This document shows, piece by piece, positions 16,280 through 23,702 of a stretch of DNA of 40,847 nt. The notes beneath the pieces were generated by a model that did not search any database, was not told where the DNA came from, and was given only the letters and a program-made list of their open reading frames with translations. The translations under genes were made by a program, and so were the position numbers. The stretch spans positions 1 to 40,847 of IMG/VR virus record IMGVR_UViG_3300032046_000076. The stretch is one strand, 5' to 3'. Origin of the DNA: a virus. How positions within the stretch are numbered: position 1 is the first letter of the stretch; each line of letters begins with the position of its first letter.

Positions 16280-16636
16280 TCAGATTTCTAACAGACGGAT
16301 CTTTGCACCAACTGCACCAGTCAGCGTCACAGTTCCCTTCATGAATGCCGAAATGGTGGACAGGGTGATTGCCTTGCTGCCGGTAGTGGCCGGAATAACT
16401 ACCGTCTTACCTGCTGCCACCGATACGGCGCCAATGCCTGGAACGTTTACCGATGTGCCACCATCGCCGTCAATGGTCAGCGTCAATGCGCCGGCCGTTG
16501 TGTTTGTCAGTAACATTACCTGTACTTTTGACGGGTTATAAGTGATCGTATCGGATGCAGTCAGCGTTGTTTCTGGCGAATCAGTAAAATCAACAAGGGA
16601 TGATGCAGACAGCACCGTTGGAACGATTAAAGCCAT
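16280..16636 (-). CDS. Hypothetical beta-rich virion protein
   Basis: A 118-aa protein, almost entirely Ala, Gly, Val, Thr and Ser with alternating strands (VQVMLLTNTTAGALTLTIDG, AVSVAAGKTVVIPAT). The composition is that of small beta-sandwich decoration or tail-surface proteins. It follows the tail tube gene by 10 bases and has the site AAGGATAAA upstream. It may decorate the tail tube or serve as a second tube protein. No family recognised. Confidence 0.6.
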   Translation of the reverse strand: MALIVPTVLSASSLVDFTDSPETTLTASDTITYNPSKVQVMLLTNTTAGALTLTIDGDGGTSVNVPGIGAVSVAAGKTVVIPATTGSKAITLSTISAFMKGTVTLTGAVGAKIRLLEI

Positions 16637-16646
16637 GATTTTATCC

Positions 16647-17096
16647 TTAGATTGGGGCTAGGGTTACTGCGCCGTTTGAATTTGCCGTCATCGACCATGT
16701 GCATGTGCCGTCATATGGCATGGCATCGGTGTATTCGCTAACAATGAACGGGCCGGTGAACATCATGTTCGGAGTGGTAATCCGCAACCAAACCTTCGCA
16801 GAATCCTTTTTAACCGATGCAACGGTACGCGCAGCAATGGAAAAGTCGCGCTGATTGTACATGTCATCGGTGTACGTTACGCCATCGCCAGTAAAGTCCA
16901 CGCTCTTGAACGTAACCAAACTGGTTTTTGTGAATTCTGGAGACATATCGGCAGTAGTGTCTGCCGTATCCCACTTTGTCGCTAAGTCCTTGGATCGCAT
17001 CATGCCAAGGGTTCGCCAGATTAAAGAGCCTACCAGTGCCGTTTCCGGCGCGATAGCAAACTCCACCATAATTTCCTTGCCCGTAAAAGCCGGCAT
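16647..17096 (-). CDS. Major tail tube protein
   Basis: A 149-aa protein beginning MPAFTGKEIMVEFAIAPET. It has the layout of siphovirus tail tube proteins: beta strands with an insertion loop (SPEFTKTSLVTFKSVDFTG), then FSIAARTVASVKKDSAKVWL and MFTGPFIVSEYTDAMPYDG. Position between the tail terminator and the chaperone supports this. It polymerises into the tube around the tape measure. ATG 17096 follows AAAAGGAAAT. Confidence 0.75.
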   Translation of the reverse strand: MPAFTGKEIMVEFAIAPETALVGSLIWRTLGMMRSKDLATKWDTADTTADMSPEFTKTSLVTFKSVDFTGDGVTYTDDMYNQRDFSIAARTVASVKKDSAKVWLRITTPNMMFTGPFIVSEYTDAMPYDGTCTWSMTANSNGAVTLAPI

Positions 17097-17107
17097 AGTA
17101 TTTCCTT

Positions 17108-17473
17108 TTAGCTATAAAGCATTTCGATTGAAAGCTCGAAAACTGGCCTTGCATCTTCTGTCTGAAAAAAGGCCGGCTCACTGGCTTGCATGTTAAAAAC
17201 GCGACCGCTCTTATAACCAACAGATCGCATTGATTCAATTATAGCATTTGCGCTATTGGATAATTCTGTTCGTGACGAGTTTACTGCGCCAACAAGAATG
17301 ATACTGTTGAACGGTCGGCGGATAATGCTCGATGTCGGGCTGGATTGCGGCTTAATCACTAGGTATTTTTCAGCCGGTGATTTTGCCTCGTAGAATCCAA
17401 ACTGCACCCTGAATCCGGCAGATAGCCCGTTCAGCGCAAGGTAATCACGAAGGTCGTCTGATGGCCCGCTCAT
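17108..17473 (-). CDS. Tail terminator-like protein (lambda U position)
   Basis: A 121-aa protein with an alpha/beta pattern (LRDYLALNGLSAGFRVQFGF, SIILVGAVNSSRTELSNSAN, ARPVFELSIEMLYS). Length and position before the tube gene match tail terminator proteins that stop tube growth and join tail to head. Assignment rests mainly on gene order. Start overlaps the preceding stop (ATGA). Confidence 0.6.
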   Translation of the reverse strand: MSGPSDDLRDYLALNGLSAGFRVQFGFYEAKSPAEKYLVIKPQSSPTSSIIRRPFNSIILVGAVNSSRTELSNSANAIIESMRSVGYKSGRVFNMQASEPAFFQTEDARPVFELSIEMLYS

Positions 17474-17670
17474 GCCGCTTTATCTTTCTCTTCTTCTTTA
17501 TTGACGCCGCAATCGCCGATACCTTCCGGCAGGCAACTGACATCAATACGCACAATATCCCTGAAATGTGCATGAATAGTTAATGATGTGATTTTCTCCG
17601 GGAGGTCAAAATATTCACGCATGTGCTGAATAAATTCTTTTCCCATTACAAAGTTATACGGAGTGCTCAT
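17470..17670 (-). CDS. Hypothetical 66-aa protein in the head-tail joining cluster
   Basis: Starts MSTPYNFVMGKEFIQHMREY and ends with the charged tail KEEEKDKAA. It overlaps both neighbours by 4 bases. The central part has a strand-turn-strand pattern (SLTIHAHFRDIVRIDVSC). I do not recognise it. It could be a small connector accessory protein. Confidence 0.6.
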   Translation of the reverse strand: MSTPYNFVMGKEFIQHMREYFDLPEKITSLTIHAHFRDIVRIDVSCLPEGIGDCGVNKEEEKDKAA

Positions 17671-18023
17671 ACAGATAAATCCTTTTTAACTATTGCATCA
17701 ATAAGCGGCTTTGCCTCTTCGAAACCAAGGCGCAAGAATTCTTTCTTTGCTGTGGCGCGTTTGAATCGTTGCGCTATTTTCGGGTCATTCGCATACTTGG
17801 CATAATTTGCTGTGTAGCCAAGCCTGCCGGTTATCAGCGACTGAGTTTTTTCAACCTCACGGTAGGCTGAATTTATTAAGTTCGATGTTTTAATGGGTGT
17901 AAAAAGTGATGCATGGCTACCGCCTAAAATCAGGATCTTATGCATCGTGCCAAGCATTTTAATTTCCTGTTTGGAAATAAATTGCCCGATGTTGTTTCGT
18001 ACCGTAACTTTTCCTGCTGCCAT
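17667..18023 (-). CDS. Minor head/tail completion protein (HK97 gp10-like position)
   Basis: A 118-aa basic protein with helices (IKMLGTMHKILILGGSHAS, LGYTANYAKYANDPKIAQRF, KKEFLRLGFEEAKPLIDAIV). The C-terminal pattern of a polar YANY segment followed by a helix with FEEAKP resembles HK97 gp10-type and Mu gpG-type completion proteins. TAATG joins it to the upstream gene. Role: joining tail to the capsid. Moderate certainty. Confidence 0.6.
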   Translation of the reverse strand: MAAGKVTVRNNIGQFISKQEIKMLGTMHKILILGGSHASLFTPIKTSNLINSAYREVEKTQSLITGRLGYTANYAKYANDPKIAQRFKRATAKKEFLRLGFEEAKPLIDAIVKKDLSV

Positions 18024-18367
18024 TACGTCACCAGTGTGTAGTCGTCCGCGATATTCTCAAGCACGTCCTGATCACGCAACACCAGCCTTATTTCAGCGGC
18101 ACCAGCATCAAGCGGATTGGCCATAGCAGTGAAATCGCCAACAGCAACAAAGTCACCATTTTTTGCTGCGTTGTATTCCGTCCAGAACTTCATCTTGGAA
18201 ACGAATTCGTTACCACTGGCGGCTTTCATTCGCTCGATCGTTACCGCGTAGCTGACATCAATCAGCAACGGCTGCGCGAACGTGGCGACGTTTGACCAGT
18301 CATCTACGCCGATATTGCGCCAGATGGTGGCTTTGGCAGTATTGGCCCAACGGGCTACGGATGAAAT
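18023..18367 (-). CDS. Head closure/minor capsid protein with apparent ATT start
   Basis: The frame is open from the endolysin stop and no ATG, GTG or TTG lies before residue 34. Reading from ATT 18367-18365 gives (M)SSVARWANTAKATIWRNIG, a typical N-terminus for minor capsid proteins of this position, with 114 aa in total. ATT stands one base after the endolysin TAA and has GCGGGGTG just upstream. A TTG at 18268 would give an 81-aa product lacking that conserved-looking start. Predicted all-beta, with the end VLENIADDYTLVT. Confidence 0.6.
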   Translation of the reverse strand: MSSVARWANTAKATIWRNIGVDDWSNVATFAQPLLIDVSYAVTIERMKAASGNEFVSKMKFWTEYNAAKNGDFVAVGDFTAMANPLDAGAAEIRLVLRDQDVLENIADDYTLVT

Positions 18368-18368
18368 A

Positions 18369-18782
18369 TTACACCCCGCTCATAAATAGATTGCGCTCTG
18401 CAATACGCCGACGGGTTAGCCCATTCATTTCTACGCCGCCCGCTTTATTCCATCGAACAAACTGGCCGGCAGCGCCGTAATAATCACCGGAGTTAAGCAG
18501 TTTAAGCAACGTAGACCCCTTTAACGCGCCCAACCCAAGGTTGTATGCAAAGCTAGTTAGTGCATCAACCTGGTGCGTAGTTACCGGCACAATAACCAGT
18601 TTTTTAACACCGTCCTTAAACTTAGCAACATCTTTTTTATGCCGATCATCGGCTTGCTTCTGCGTCCATGTCACGCCCTTTGATATTCCATCTCCGGTAG
18701 CGCCCCAGCCAATAGTCCATACGCCGGCAGGGCAAAGATAGGCCGTTAGTTTGCACCCTTCAAATTCTTGGATTAGATCCAT
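18369..18782 (-). CDS. Endolysin, lysozyme-like muramidase (GH24)
   Basis: A 137-aa protein with the phage lysozyme triad E8, C17 and T23 (EFEG, AYLCPAGVWTIGWG) in the spacing E-8-D/C-5-T. The use of Cys in place of Asp is common in P22-type and related endolysins. No signal peptide or SAR segment is present, so it needs a holin. It cleaves peptidoglycan glycan strands at lysis. It lies in the head-tail joining cluster, 13 kb from the holin and spanins. ATG 18782 overlaps the preceding stop (TGATG). Confidence 0.88.
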   Translation of the reverse strand: MDLIQEFEGCKLTAYLCPAGVWTIGWGATGDGISKGVTWTQKQADDRHKKDVAKFKDGVKKLVIVPVTTHQVDALTSFAYNLGLGALKGSTLLKLLNSGDYYGAAGQFVRWNKAGGVEMNGLTRRRIAERNLFMSGV

Positions 18783-19162
18783 CACGCACAGCCCCCGCCA
18801 ATAACCATAAAGAACGAATTATTCGTTGCCGACTTGCCGACGATATCCGTAGTGCATCCGCTTGTATCCAGCTCCCGTAGCTTAACGCGCATTGCATCAA
18901 TGCCTTTTTTTCCGTATTCAAACGATCGGCTTGCCCCGTTTGGCGCGCCCTGTGACTTGATCTTACGCGGATCTGCTGCACTGGCAATGATTGCGCAGGC
19001 GTACAACTGGATCATCAGCATTTGCGATGCAGTATATCCAGCACCATCAAGGCACGGCTGCACGGCTGTGACGGTATCAATGGCCGCTTGCAGGATGAAA
19101 TCAGGAATAGTCACGCCATACGACGTATCGAGAAACTGTTTAATTTGTTCGAGCGTTACCAT
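18782..19162 (-). CDS. Head-tail connector-like protein
   Basis: A 126-aa protein starting MVTLEQIKQFLDTSYGVTIP. The helical pattern with AAIDTVTAVQPCLDGAGYTA and MLMIQLYACAIIASAADPR looks like phage head-tail adaptor proteins. ATG 19162 has GGGGTG upstream; the longer frame to 19243 crosses a promoter and terminator and was rejected. First gene of the joining and tail sub-operon. Confidence 0.6.
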   Translation of the reverse strand: MVTLEQIKQFLDTSYGVTIPDFILQAAIDTVTAVQPCLDGAGYTASQMLMIQLYACAIIASAADPRKIKSQGAPNGASRSFEYGKKGIDAMRVKLRELDTSGCTTDIVGKSATNNSFFMVIGGGCA

Positions 19163-19183
19163 GCGCACCCCATATTTGCAAAC

Positions 19184-19192
19184 ATTATAGCA
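19184..19192 (-). promoter_or_regulatory. Extended -10 promoter TGCTATAAT
   Basis: TGC-TATAAT on the - strand, 22 bases upstream of the connector gene and directly downstream of a terminator T-tract. Confidence 0.55.
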
Positions 19193-19194
19193 AC

Positions 19195-19219
19195 AAAAAA
19201 GCCAGCACGCGGCTGGCTT
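19195..19219 (-). terminator. Intrinsic terminator
   Basis: AAGCCAGC-CGCGT-GCTGGCTT followed by a run of T on the - strand. Ends the short unit 19237-19511. Confidence 0.85.
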
Positions 19220-19236
19220 GTCGGTTATTTTGCATG

Positions 19237-19368
19237 TCACCACATTAGCATGATGACAAACGGTGTCGTAATAGTCAGCAACTCAATCACATCAAGCACG
19301 CATAACATAGCGACAAATGAGGCGATAATGCCGACGGTGCAGAAGGCCATTACTGTTGTGTGTTTCAT
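19237..19368 (-). CDS. 43-aa membrane protein
   Basis: Begins MKHTTVMAFCTVGIIASFVA and ends PFVIMLMW. Two hydrophobic stretches (residues 7-25 and 30-43) suggest one or two membrane segments. AAGGAGG precedes the ATG, which overlaps the stop of the gene before (ATGA). It could be an accessory lysis or exclusion protein; I cannot tell. Confidence 0.6.
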   Translation of the reverse strand: MKHTTVMAFCTVGIIASFVAMLCVLDVIELLTITTPFVIMLMW

Positions 19369-19511
19369 TTTAAACCTCCTTGCACCACGCAGTGCGTGAT
19401 GCCGTTGATTGATAAAGCATTAAACATCAATTCTACTGATTCGCCATGGTTACGATACACGCCAAGAAGCTGTCCGGTTGCTGCGTCATAAATGTAAAGT
19501 GTTGGCTGCAT
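19365..19511 (-). CDS. 48-aa hypothetical protein
   Basis: Begins MQPTLYIYDAATGQLLGVYR and ends THCVVQGGLK. GAGG lies upstream of ATG 19511; the longer frame to 19565 runs through the promoter. First gene of a two-gene unit with the small membrane protein. Strand-rich, family unknown. Confidence 0.55.
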   Translation of the reverse strand: MQPTLYIYDAATGQLLGVYRNHGESVELMFNALSINGITHCVVQGGLK

Positions 19512-19536
19512 TAGTTTTGCCTCGTTCGATAACTTC

Positions 19537-19565
19537 ACTCTATTGCACCAAATAAAAATATGCAA
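19537..19565 (-). promoter_or_regulatory. Promoter for the two-gene unit
   Basis: TTGCAT, 17 bases, TAGAGT on the - strand, 26 bases before the start of the 48-aa gene. Confidence 0.45.
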
Positions 19566-19572
19566 ATAATTA

Positions 19573-19601
19573 TTGTATGTGGTCGGTTCGCTGTGTATAT
19601 T
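19573..19601 (+). promoter_or_regulatory. Promoter for the DUF5664 gene
   Basis: TTGTAT (19573-19578), 17 bases, TATATT (19596-19601) preceded by TGTG. The + strand gene starts 36 bases downstream. Confidence 0.55.
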
Positions 19602-19636
19602 CCGGTTGTCGCAGTTAAATTTATTGGAGTAGCAAA

Positions 19637-20683
19637 ATGAATCAGTGGATAAAGAACGAAGGCGGAAATTGCCCAGTAGAAATTGGGGCCAAAATTATTG
19701 TTAAGCACCGCAGTGGATTTGAGTATCCGTGCAAAGCTGGCGATACATGGTCAAGAGACTGGAAGTTTGGCGATGTTGATCGGGATGGAGATATTGTTTG
19801 CTACCGCTTAGTGGAAGACAAACAACCCGCTCCACTCACCCGAGACCAAGCACTGGCGTGGTTGGTTGAGAATGTGAACGAATGGCCACTTGTTGCCAAT
19901 CCCCCTTTCTCGCTTCATGGCTGGGAATGGTCATATGGCAAAGGAGTGGGATTTTACCGGAACAACATTGGCACTTTGCAAAACCCGCAGGAACCAATTA
20001 GCAAGCAAGACTGGCAATCATCTCAGCCCGCACCGCCGTCCAATAAGCCATCATGGGATGATGCGCCGGAAGCTGCTAAGTGGTTGTGTCAGGATGCGGA
20101 CGGAATGTGGGCGTTTAGTTCAGGCGATCACTCTCCAGTTAATTACACTACTTACTGGAGAAATAAAGATGCTGGTTTTTGGTTTAAAAATCGCCGGAAA
20201 GACAAGCCCAACCCAAACTGGCGCGACACGCTGGAGCGCCGTCCGGGCGCCGCAGAAAAAACATGCGACGCTGATTTTGGTGATGCGATGGGATTGGATG
20301 GATTGATTCCGCGTGGCCGTAAGATTATTGATGGAAACTTGGTTGATTTGCGATGCGATAAAGAATTAGACCCATCCGGACTATCATCAAGTGAACCAGG
20401 CGCAAAGCTCGATGCTGGTCAGATTCGTCCGGACCTTATTTTATCCGGAATGCCTCGCGCATTACTTGCCGTTTCTGAGGTAGCCACGTTTGGAATCGGA
20501 AAGTATTCAGAAAATGGCTGGCTATCTGTGCCTGATGGCATTAAGCGATATACGGCAGCAATGGATCGGCATCGTTTAAAAGAAGGTATTGAGCCGCTGG
20601 ATGGCGATAGCGAGTTACGCCACGCTGCACACTTGGCATGGAACGCACTGGCAAGATTGGAACTCATGCTGATCAACGAATAA
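19637..20683 (+). CDS. Two-domain protein with DUF5664 dATP/dGTP diphosphohydrolase domain
   Basis: A 348-aa protein on the strand opposite to the structural genes. The last 100 residues match DUF5664: GAKLDAGQIRPDLIL, VATFGIGKYSENGW, IKRYTAAMDRHRL, DGDSELRHAAHLAWNALARL. The His and Glu/Asp residues of the last two segments are the expected metal ligands of this all-alpha NTP pyrophosphohydrolase group. The first 70 residues (WIKNEGGNCPVEIGAKIIVKH...WSRDW) form a small module common in phage proteins that bind or sense unknown ligands. It may adjust the dNTP pool. It has its own promoter and terminator. Confidence 0.75.
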   Translation: MNQWIKNEGGNCPVEIGAKIIVKHRSGFEYPCKAGDTWSRDWKFGDVDRDGDIVCYRLVEDKQPAPLTRDQALAWLVENVNEWPLVANPPFSLHGWEWSYGKGVGFYRNNIGTLQNPQEPISKQDWQSSQPAPPSNKPSWDDAPEAAKWLCQDADGMWAFSSGDHSPVNYTTYWRNKDAGFWFKNRRKDKPNPNWRDTLERRPGAAEKTCDADFGDAMGLDGLIPRGRKIIDGNLVDLRCDKELDPSGLSSSEPGAKLDAGQIRPDLILSGMPRALLAVSEVATFGIGKYSENGWLSVPDGIKRYTAAMDRHRLKEGIEPLDGDSELRHAAHLAWNALARLELMLINE

Positions 20684-20686
20684 ACA

Positions 20687-20718
20687 AAAGCCCCTCAATC
20701 GAGGGGCTTATTTATTTC
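20687..20718 (+). terminator. Intrinsic terminator of the DUF5664 gene
   Basis: AAGCCCCTC-AATC-GAGGGGCTT then ATTTATTT. Starts 4 bases after the stop codon. On the other strand the A-run also gives T4, so it may be bidirectional. Confidence 0.85.
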
Positions 20719-20829
20719 AACGGACTATTTTTTATGCTGCTTATAGTGCAGCTAAAGAAAGGTCACCGCCTTGTGGGTTGCTGTGTATTCAATCTACGTC
20801 CGTGCTGTCAGCAATGCAACAAATTAAAA

Positions 20830-21174
20830 TCAACCTCGGTCTGCATCATAAATCTTTGATGCCCGCATAAACTCGCTGATCGCGCCGTTATTTTCTGCCC
20901 ACATCATGGCAGGGCCAGTGTTTACTGAATCAGAAGCAACGGCATAATGGATCTGGCATCCAGCGATCATGATATTGCCAATCTCGACGTACCAATTCGT
21001 TGAATGCGCATTTGTTTTTACGCCCAGCGCACTTTCTGAATTAAGTACCGCCTTGACGGTGCCATACGCAGAACGGCATTCAATGCCGTCCGGCGCAACA
21101 AACCAGTTGTCAGTTGAAATAAGCATCTTTTTTCCGATGCAAAACAATGATTCTGGTAATTGATCTTTATGCAC
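20830..21174 (-). CDS. Hypothetical protein
   Basis: A 114-aa protein. The likely start is GTG 21174 (reading MHKDQLPESLFCIGKKMLIS), with AAAAGGA 6 bases upstream; a TTG at 21198 is possible. Beta-rich with several Trp (NWFVAPDGIECRSAYG, TNWYVEIGNIMIAGC). No family recognised. It belongs to a small group of - strand accessory genes between the head and tail modules. Confidence 0.55.
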   Translation of the reverse strand: MHKDQLPESLFCIGKKMLISTDNWFVAPDGIECRSAYGTVKAVLNSESALGVKTNAHSTNWYVEIGNIMIAGCQIHYAVASDSVNTGPAMMWAENNGAISEFMRASKIYDADRG

Positions 21175-21216
21175 GTTGATTCCTTTTAATTGATTCAAGC
21201 AATCACTGACTGAAAA

Positions 21217-21432
21217 TCACTTAGCTGGCGTATAGCACTTATCCCACAGCTCTTTAGCCACCCGTGCCGCATTTGCCGAACGTTCTGGCGCAGGTGTCAT
21301 CTGCGTTTTCTGGTACTGCCGCTGAAACACCACGAACTTATTCTCTGAATCAACGAACTCAGCAGCAACACCAAACGCCACTACATCATCCTGAACCAAA
21401 GTCATCAAAGCATCGCGCAGTAGAAAATCCAT
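21217..21432 (-). CDS. Hypothetical 71-aa protein
   Basis: Starts MDFLLRDALMTLVQDDVVAF with GGAG upstream of the ATG and an upstream -10-like TAAAAT after TGC. Predicted helix, strand pair, helix. The end AARVAKELWDKCYTPAK is amphipathic. Function unknown; accessory gene. Confidence 0.55.
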   Translation of the reverse strand: MDFLLRDALMTLVQDDVVAFGVAAEFVDSENKFVVFQRQYQKTQMTPAPERSANAARVAKELWDKCYTPAK

Positions 21433-21496
21433 CGGTTTAATCTCCGTTTAAAAGGTTATTTTAGCATGGTGATGTGGTTATGATTCGATGAATGGC

Positions 21497-22183
21497 CTAT
21501 TGCTCGATACTTAGAGCGTATGCTTCCATCCACACATCGGCATGATAGGCTTTTAATGACCCGTAGTTGGCATCAAATACTTCTTTCGACTCAATGCCAA
21601 GATCTGTACCGGCCGACTTAAGCAAGCGCCAGTTAAACTTAATCCCGTGGTGCAGCATCTCCATGCGCTTAATTGTTGAATACTGCCTGGAGATATCCAG
21701 CTCAATCTCCAATTTATTAGCCCGCTTAACAGCCTGGCTTGCAGTATTCATTGCCGTTGCTTCGCGCCGCTCGCCAATTTCTGCCTTAGTGGAGATTGCG
21801 TGATGTGCAAGCGCCAATGCTGCTTCTTTGGCCTCTTCTGCTGCTACCGCTACCCGCATCCACTCTAGCTTTGTCTGTGGCTCTTCAGGTCTGGACATGG
21901 CCTTTAATACCGCAATAACGCCGCGACGTACCGCTTTAGATTCACGCATACCAACAAGTGTGGCCTGCTCAATTGTCAGCGTGTAAAACGCTTGATTATT
22001 GCGATTGATGACGGTCGACTTTTTGTCGTCCGTGGAAATATCATCCAATTCATCTTCTACCTTTGCAATAAACTTGCTGTTTTCAATTACCGGCTCCCCG
22101 GCAGTAGTCCGGGCACTGTTGATCATTTCAAGCAATTGCAAAGTGGTGATCGTTTCATTTGTATTGAGTATTGCTAGTTGCAT
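21497..22183 (-). CDS. Rha family phage regulatory protein
   Basis: A 228-aa protein starting MQLAILNTNETITTLQLLEM. The N-terminal 90 residues (TTLQLLEMINSARTTAGEP, FYTLTIEQATLVGMRESKAV, VRRGVIAVLKAM) resemble the Rha domain, in which a helix-turn-helix precedes a strand pair. A long coiled helix follows (about 95-165). I chose ATG 22183, which has AAGGGAAA upstream, over the longer frame to 22282. A regulatory gene in the middle of the structural block is unusual. It is the second of three Rha-type genes here. Confidence 0.7.
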   Translation of the reverse strand: MQLAILNTNETITTLQLLEMINSARTTAGEPVIENSKFIAKVEDELDDISTDDKKSTVINRNNQAFYTLTIEQATLVGMRESKAVRRGVIAVLKAMSRPEEPQTKLEWMRVAVAAEEAKEAALALAHHAISTKAEIGERREATAMNTASQAVKRANKLEIELDISRQYSTIKRMEMLHHGIKFNWRLLKSAGTDLGIESKEVFDANYGSLKAYHADVWMEAYALSIEQ

Positions 22184-22495
22184 ACCATTTCCCTTATTAA
22201 AATTAACACTACCCTCTTGATGATGTTGGGTTGAACTACCCAGCGCCACCACATAATCACAAAGCCACATAGTCATCAGCAATCATTTAAGCGGACTAGC
22301 CATTTATCGTAATGGCCCCAACGCTACACAGCGAACTGCGTCAACCCTTTAACGTCCGTTTATCCTCCAGTCATGTGCTGACCTTTGGCTGCCACCATCA
22401 AAACAGTGACTACTGAAACGGCTTTTCTTGATAACCAGCGCCGTGAGACTGTATTGCTAACCCGATCAGTAGGGCGGTACGAAAGATATAGGCGC
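22184..22495 (-). other. Gene-free leader of the Rha gene
   Basis: No frame longer than about 30 codons with a ribosome site is seen. It contains the short hairpins GCCATT/AATGGC and GGGT/ACCC on the - strand. No convincing promoter found, so the Rha gene may be reached by readthrough of the structured terminator upstream. Confidence 0.4.
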
Positions 22496-22597
22496 AAAAA
22501 AAGCTAGGATTTACGCCTTACCGGTGAGAGTCCGCAAACAACACGGAGGACGGTAAAACGTAAATTCTAGCTTATCTTGCAGCTCTCACACCGCAAG
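22496..22597 (-). terminator. Complex terminator-like structured RNA A
   Basis: On the - strand a hairpin CTTGC...GCAAG (22597-22576) is followed by a 15-bp stem AAGCTAGAATTTACG (22573-22559) with CGTAAATCCTAGCTT (22515-22501, one G-U), then a run of seven T. Inside the stem are TTACCG/CGGTAA and TCCG/CGGA helices. The loop of the first hairpin has GTGAGAG, complementary to CTCTCAC inside the second (22530-22524). It follows the head operon and precedes a Rha gene. Confidence 0.65.
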
Positions 22598-22614
22598 CGA
22601 AGTATAGCAGGTAT

Positions 22615-23103
22615 TTAAGACGTGTACGCAGGCCCATAATAGTTCACAGTGATTACAAGATCACTCGCGCCCGTTTCCATTAGCTCAACATACCACCGCG
22701 CCAAAGGTGACGGAGTTGGTCCATAAAATACGCGAGTGCACATGTCTATTTTTATGATTTGATATGAAGCATTGAAAATAAAAGACGGCCCGCCAACAAC
22801 AAGAACATTTGACCACATCAAATTATTTTCATAGCCGTGTGAAATGCTCTGAATGCCAGCGCTAATGCGGTGCATTTGCTGCGTGCCAGGCACGTTAAGC
22901 GGGGCATCTGTTGCATCAGCCCTGATGTATGTAATGGTTCCGTTGCTTGAATCTGCGGTATTCCACTTAAACTTCATGCCACCCACGGTTAGTGATTTAG
23001 TATTCCATCCACCGTTTTGCATAGAAATCATGCCAAATTCGTGGACCACCCCTTGTGATTTTGATAGCGCTCTCGATTCAGGATTATCATCCGGATAAGG
23101 CAT
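22615..23103 (-). CDS. Virion surface protein with MPYP start (head fibre-like)
   Basis: A 162-aa protein starting MPYPDDNPESRALSKSQGVV, followed by a beta-rich body (MKFKWNTADSSNGTITYIRA, VLVVGGPSFIFNASYQI). The first few residues match those of the next two genes upstream, which suggests a common capsid-anchoring tail with exchangeable beta-sandwich domains. AAGGAAG precedes the ATG. A gap of 107 bases with possible promoter (ATGACA, TATTAAT region) separates it from the upstream gene. Confidence 0.6.
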   Translation of the reverse strand: MPYPDDNPESRALSKSQGVVHEFGMISMQNGGWNTKSLTVGGMKFKWNTADSSNGTITYIRADATDAPLNVPGTQQMHRISAGIQSISHGYENNLMWSNVLVVGGPSFIFNASYQIIKIDMCTRVFYGPTPSPLARWYVELMETGASDLVITVNYYGPAYTS

Positions 23104-23210
23104 AATATTTCACTTCCTTAAAAAAAATTGCAATATGGTGTCACCCATACTGCAATATTAATAAGAAATATGCGTTGTTATTTGTCATGCACGTTTGATT
23201 TAAATCATTT

Positions 23211-23699
23211 TTATGTTGATACCGCTGTAATCATCAATCGAGATGCCGGCACCGTAAACCCGGTCGAATTAATCGGCGCTCCATTCGCAATGGTGACATT
23301 GCTCTCGCACCAGAACGGGAATCGAATCTGAACGCCGGATGCAAAGTTAACTGGTGACAAAAATACAATCTGGCGCGTTTCACCAGATCGAACCGCATCA
23401 AATACCGCAGAAAACTCTGATTTAACCCATGCAGAACCGTTCCACACTTCTGCGCCGGCCGATATCTGCCGCGTCCCAGATGCTACGGTTGCGTTGAAGC
23501 GGAAAACGAACGTGTAGATTCCGGTAAAAGGGCAGGTAAATACGCCTGTTGCAGGGTTATACGACGGTACGCCGTTCTCGTTTACGATCGTATCCCACAA
23601 AAAAGGTGTAGTGGTTACGGTTGGAATAGCTAACGCTGTGGCGCTACGTTTCTGTGCGTCTAGTGCGTATGTTTGCGTTTTATCGCTTGGATACGGCAT
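23211..23699 (-). CDS. Virion surface protein, C1q/TNF-like sandwich, MPYP start
   Basis: A 162-aa protein starting MPYPSDKTQTYALDAQKRSA. The segment YNPATGVFTCPFTGIYTFVF is the hallmark of C1q/TNF-like jelly-roll domains found in phage head fibres and decoration proteins. It should trimerise on the capsid or neck. AGGGG lies 7 bases upstream of the ATG. It is the middle member of the three genes with an MPY start. Confidence 0.7.
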   Translation of the reverse strand: MPYPSDKTQTYALDAQKRSATALAIPTVTTTPFLWDTIVNENGVPSYNPATGVFTCPFTGIYTFVFRFNATVASGTRQISAGAEVWNGSAWVKSEFSAVFDAVRSGETRQIVFLSPVNFASGVQIRFPFWCESNVTIANGAPINSTGFTVPASRLMITAVST

Positions 23700-23702
23700 A
23701 AA

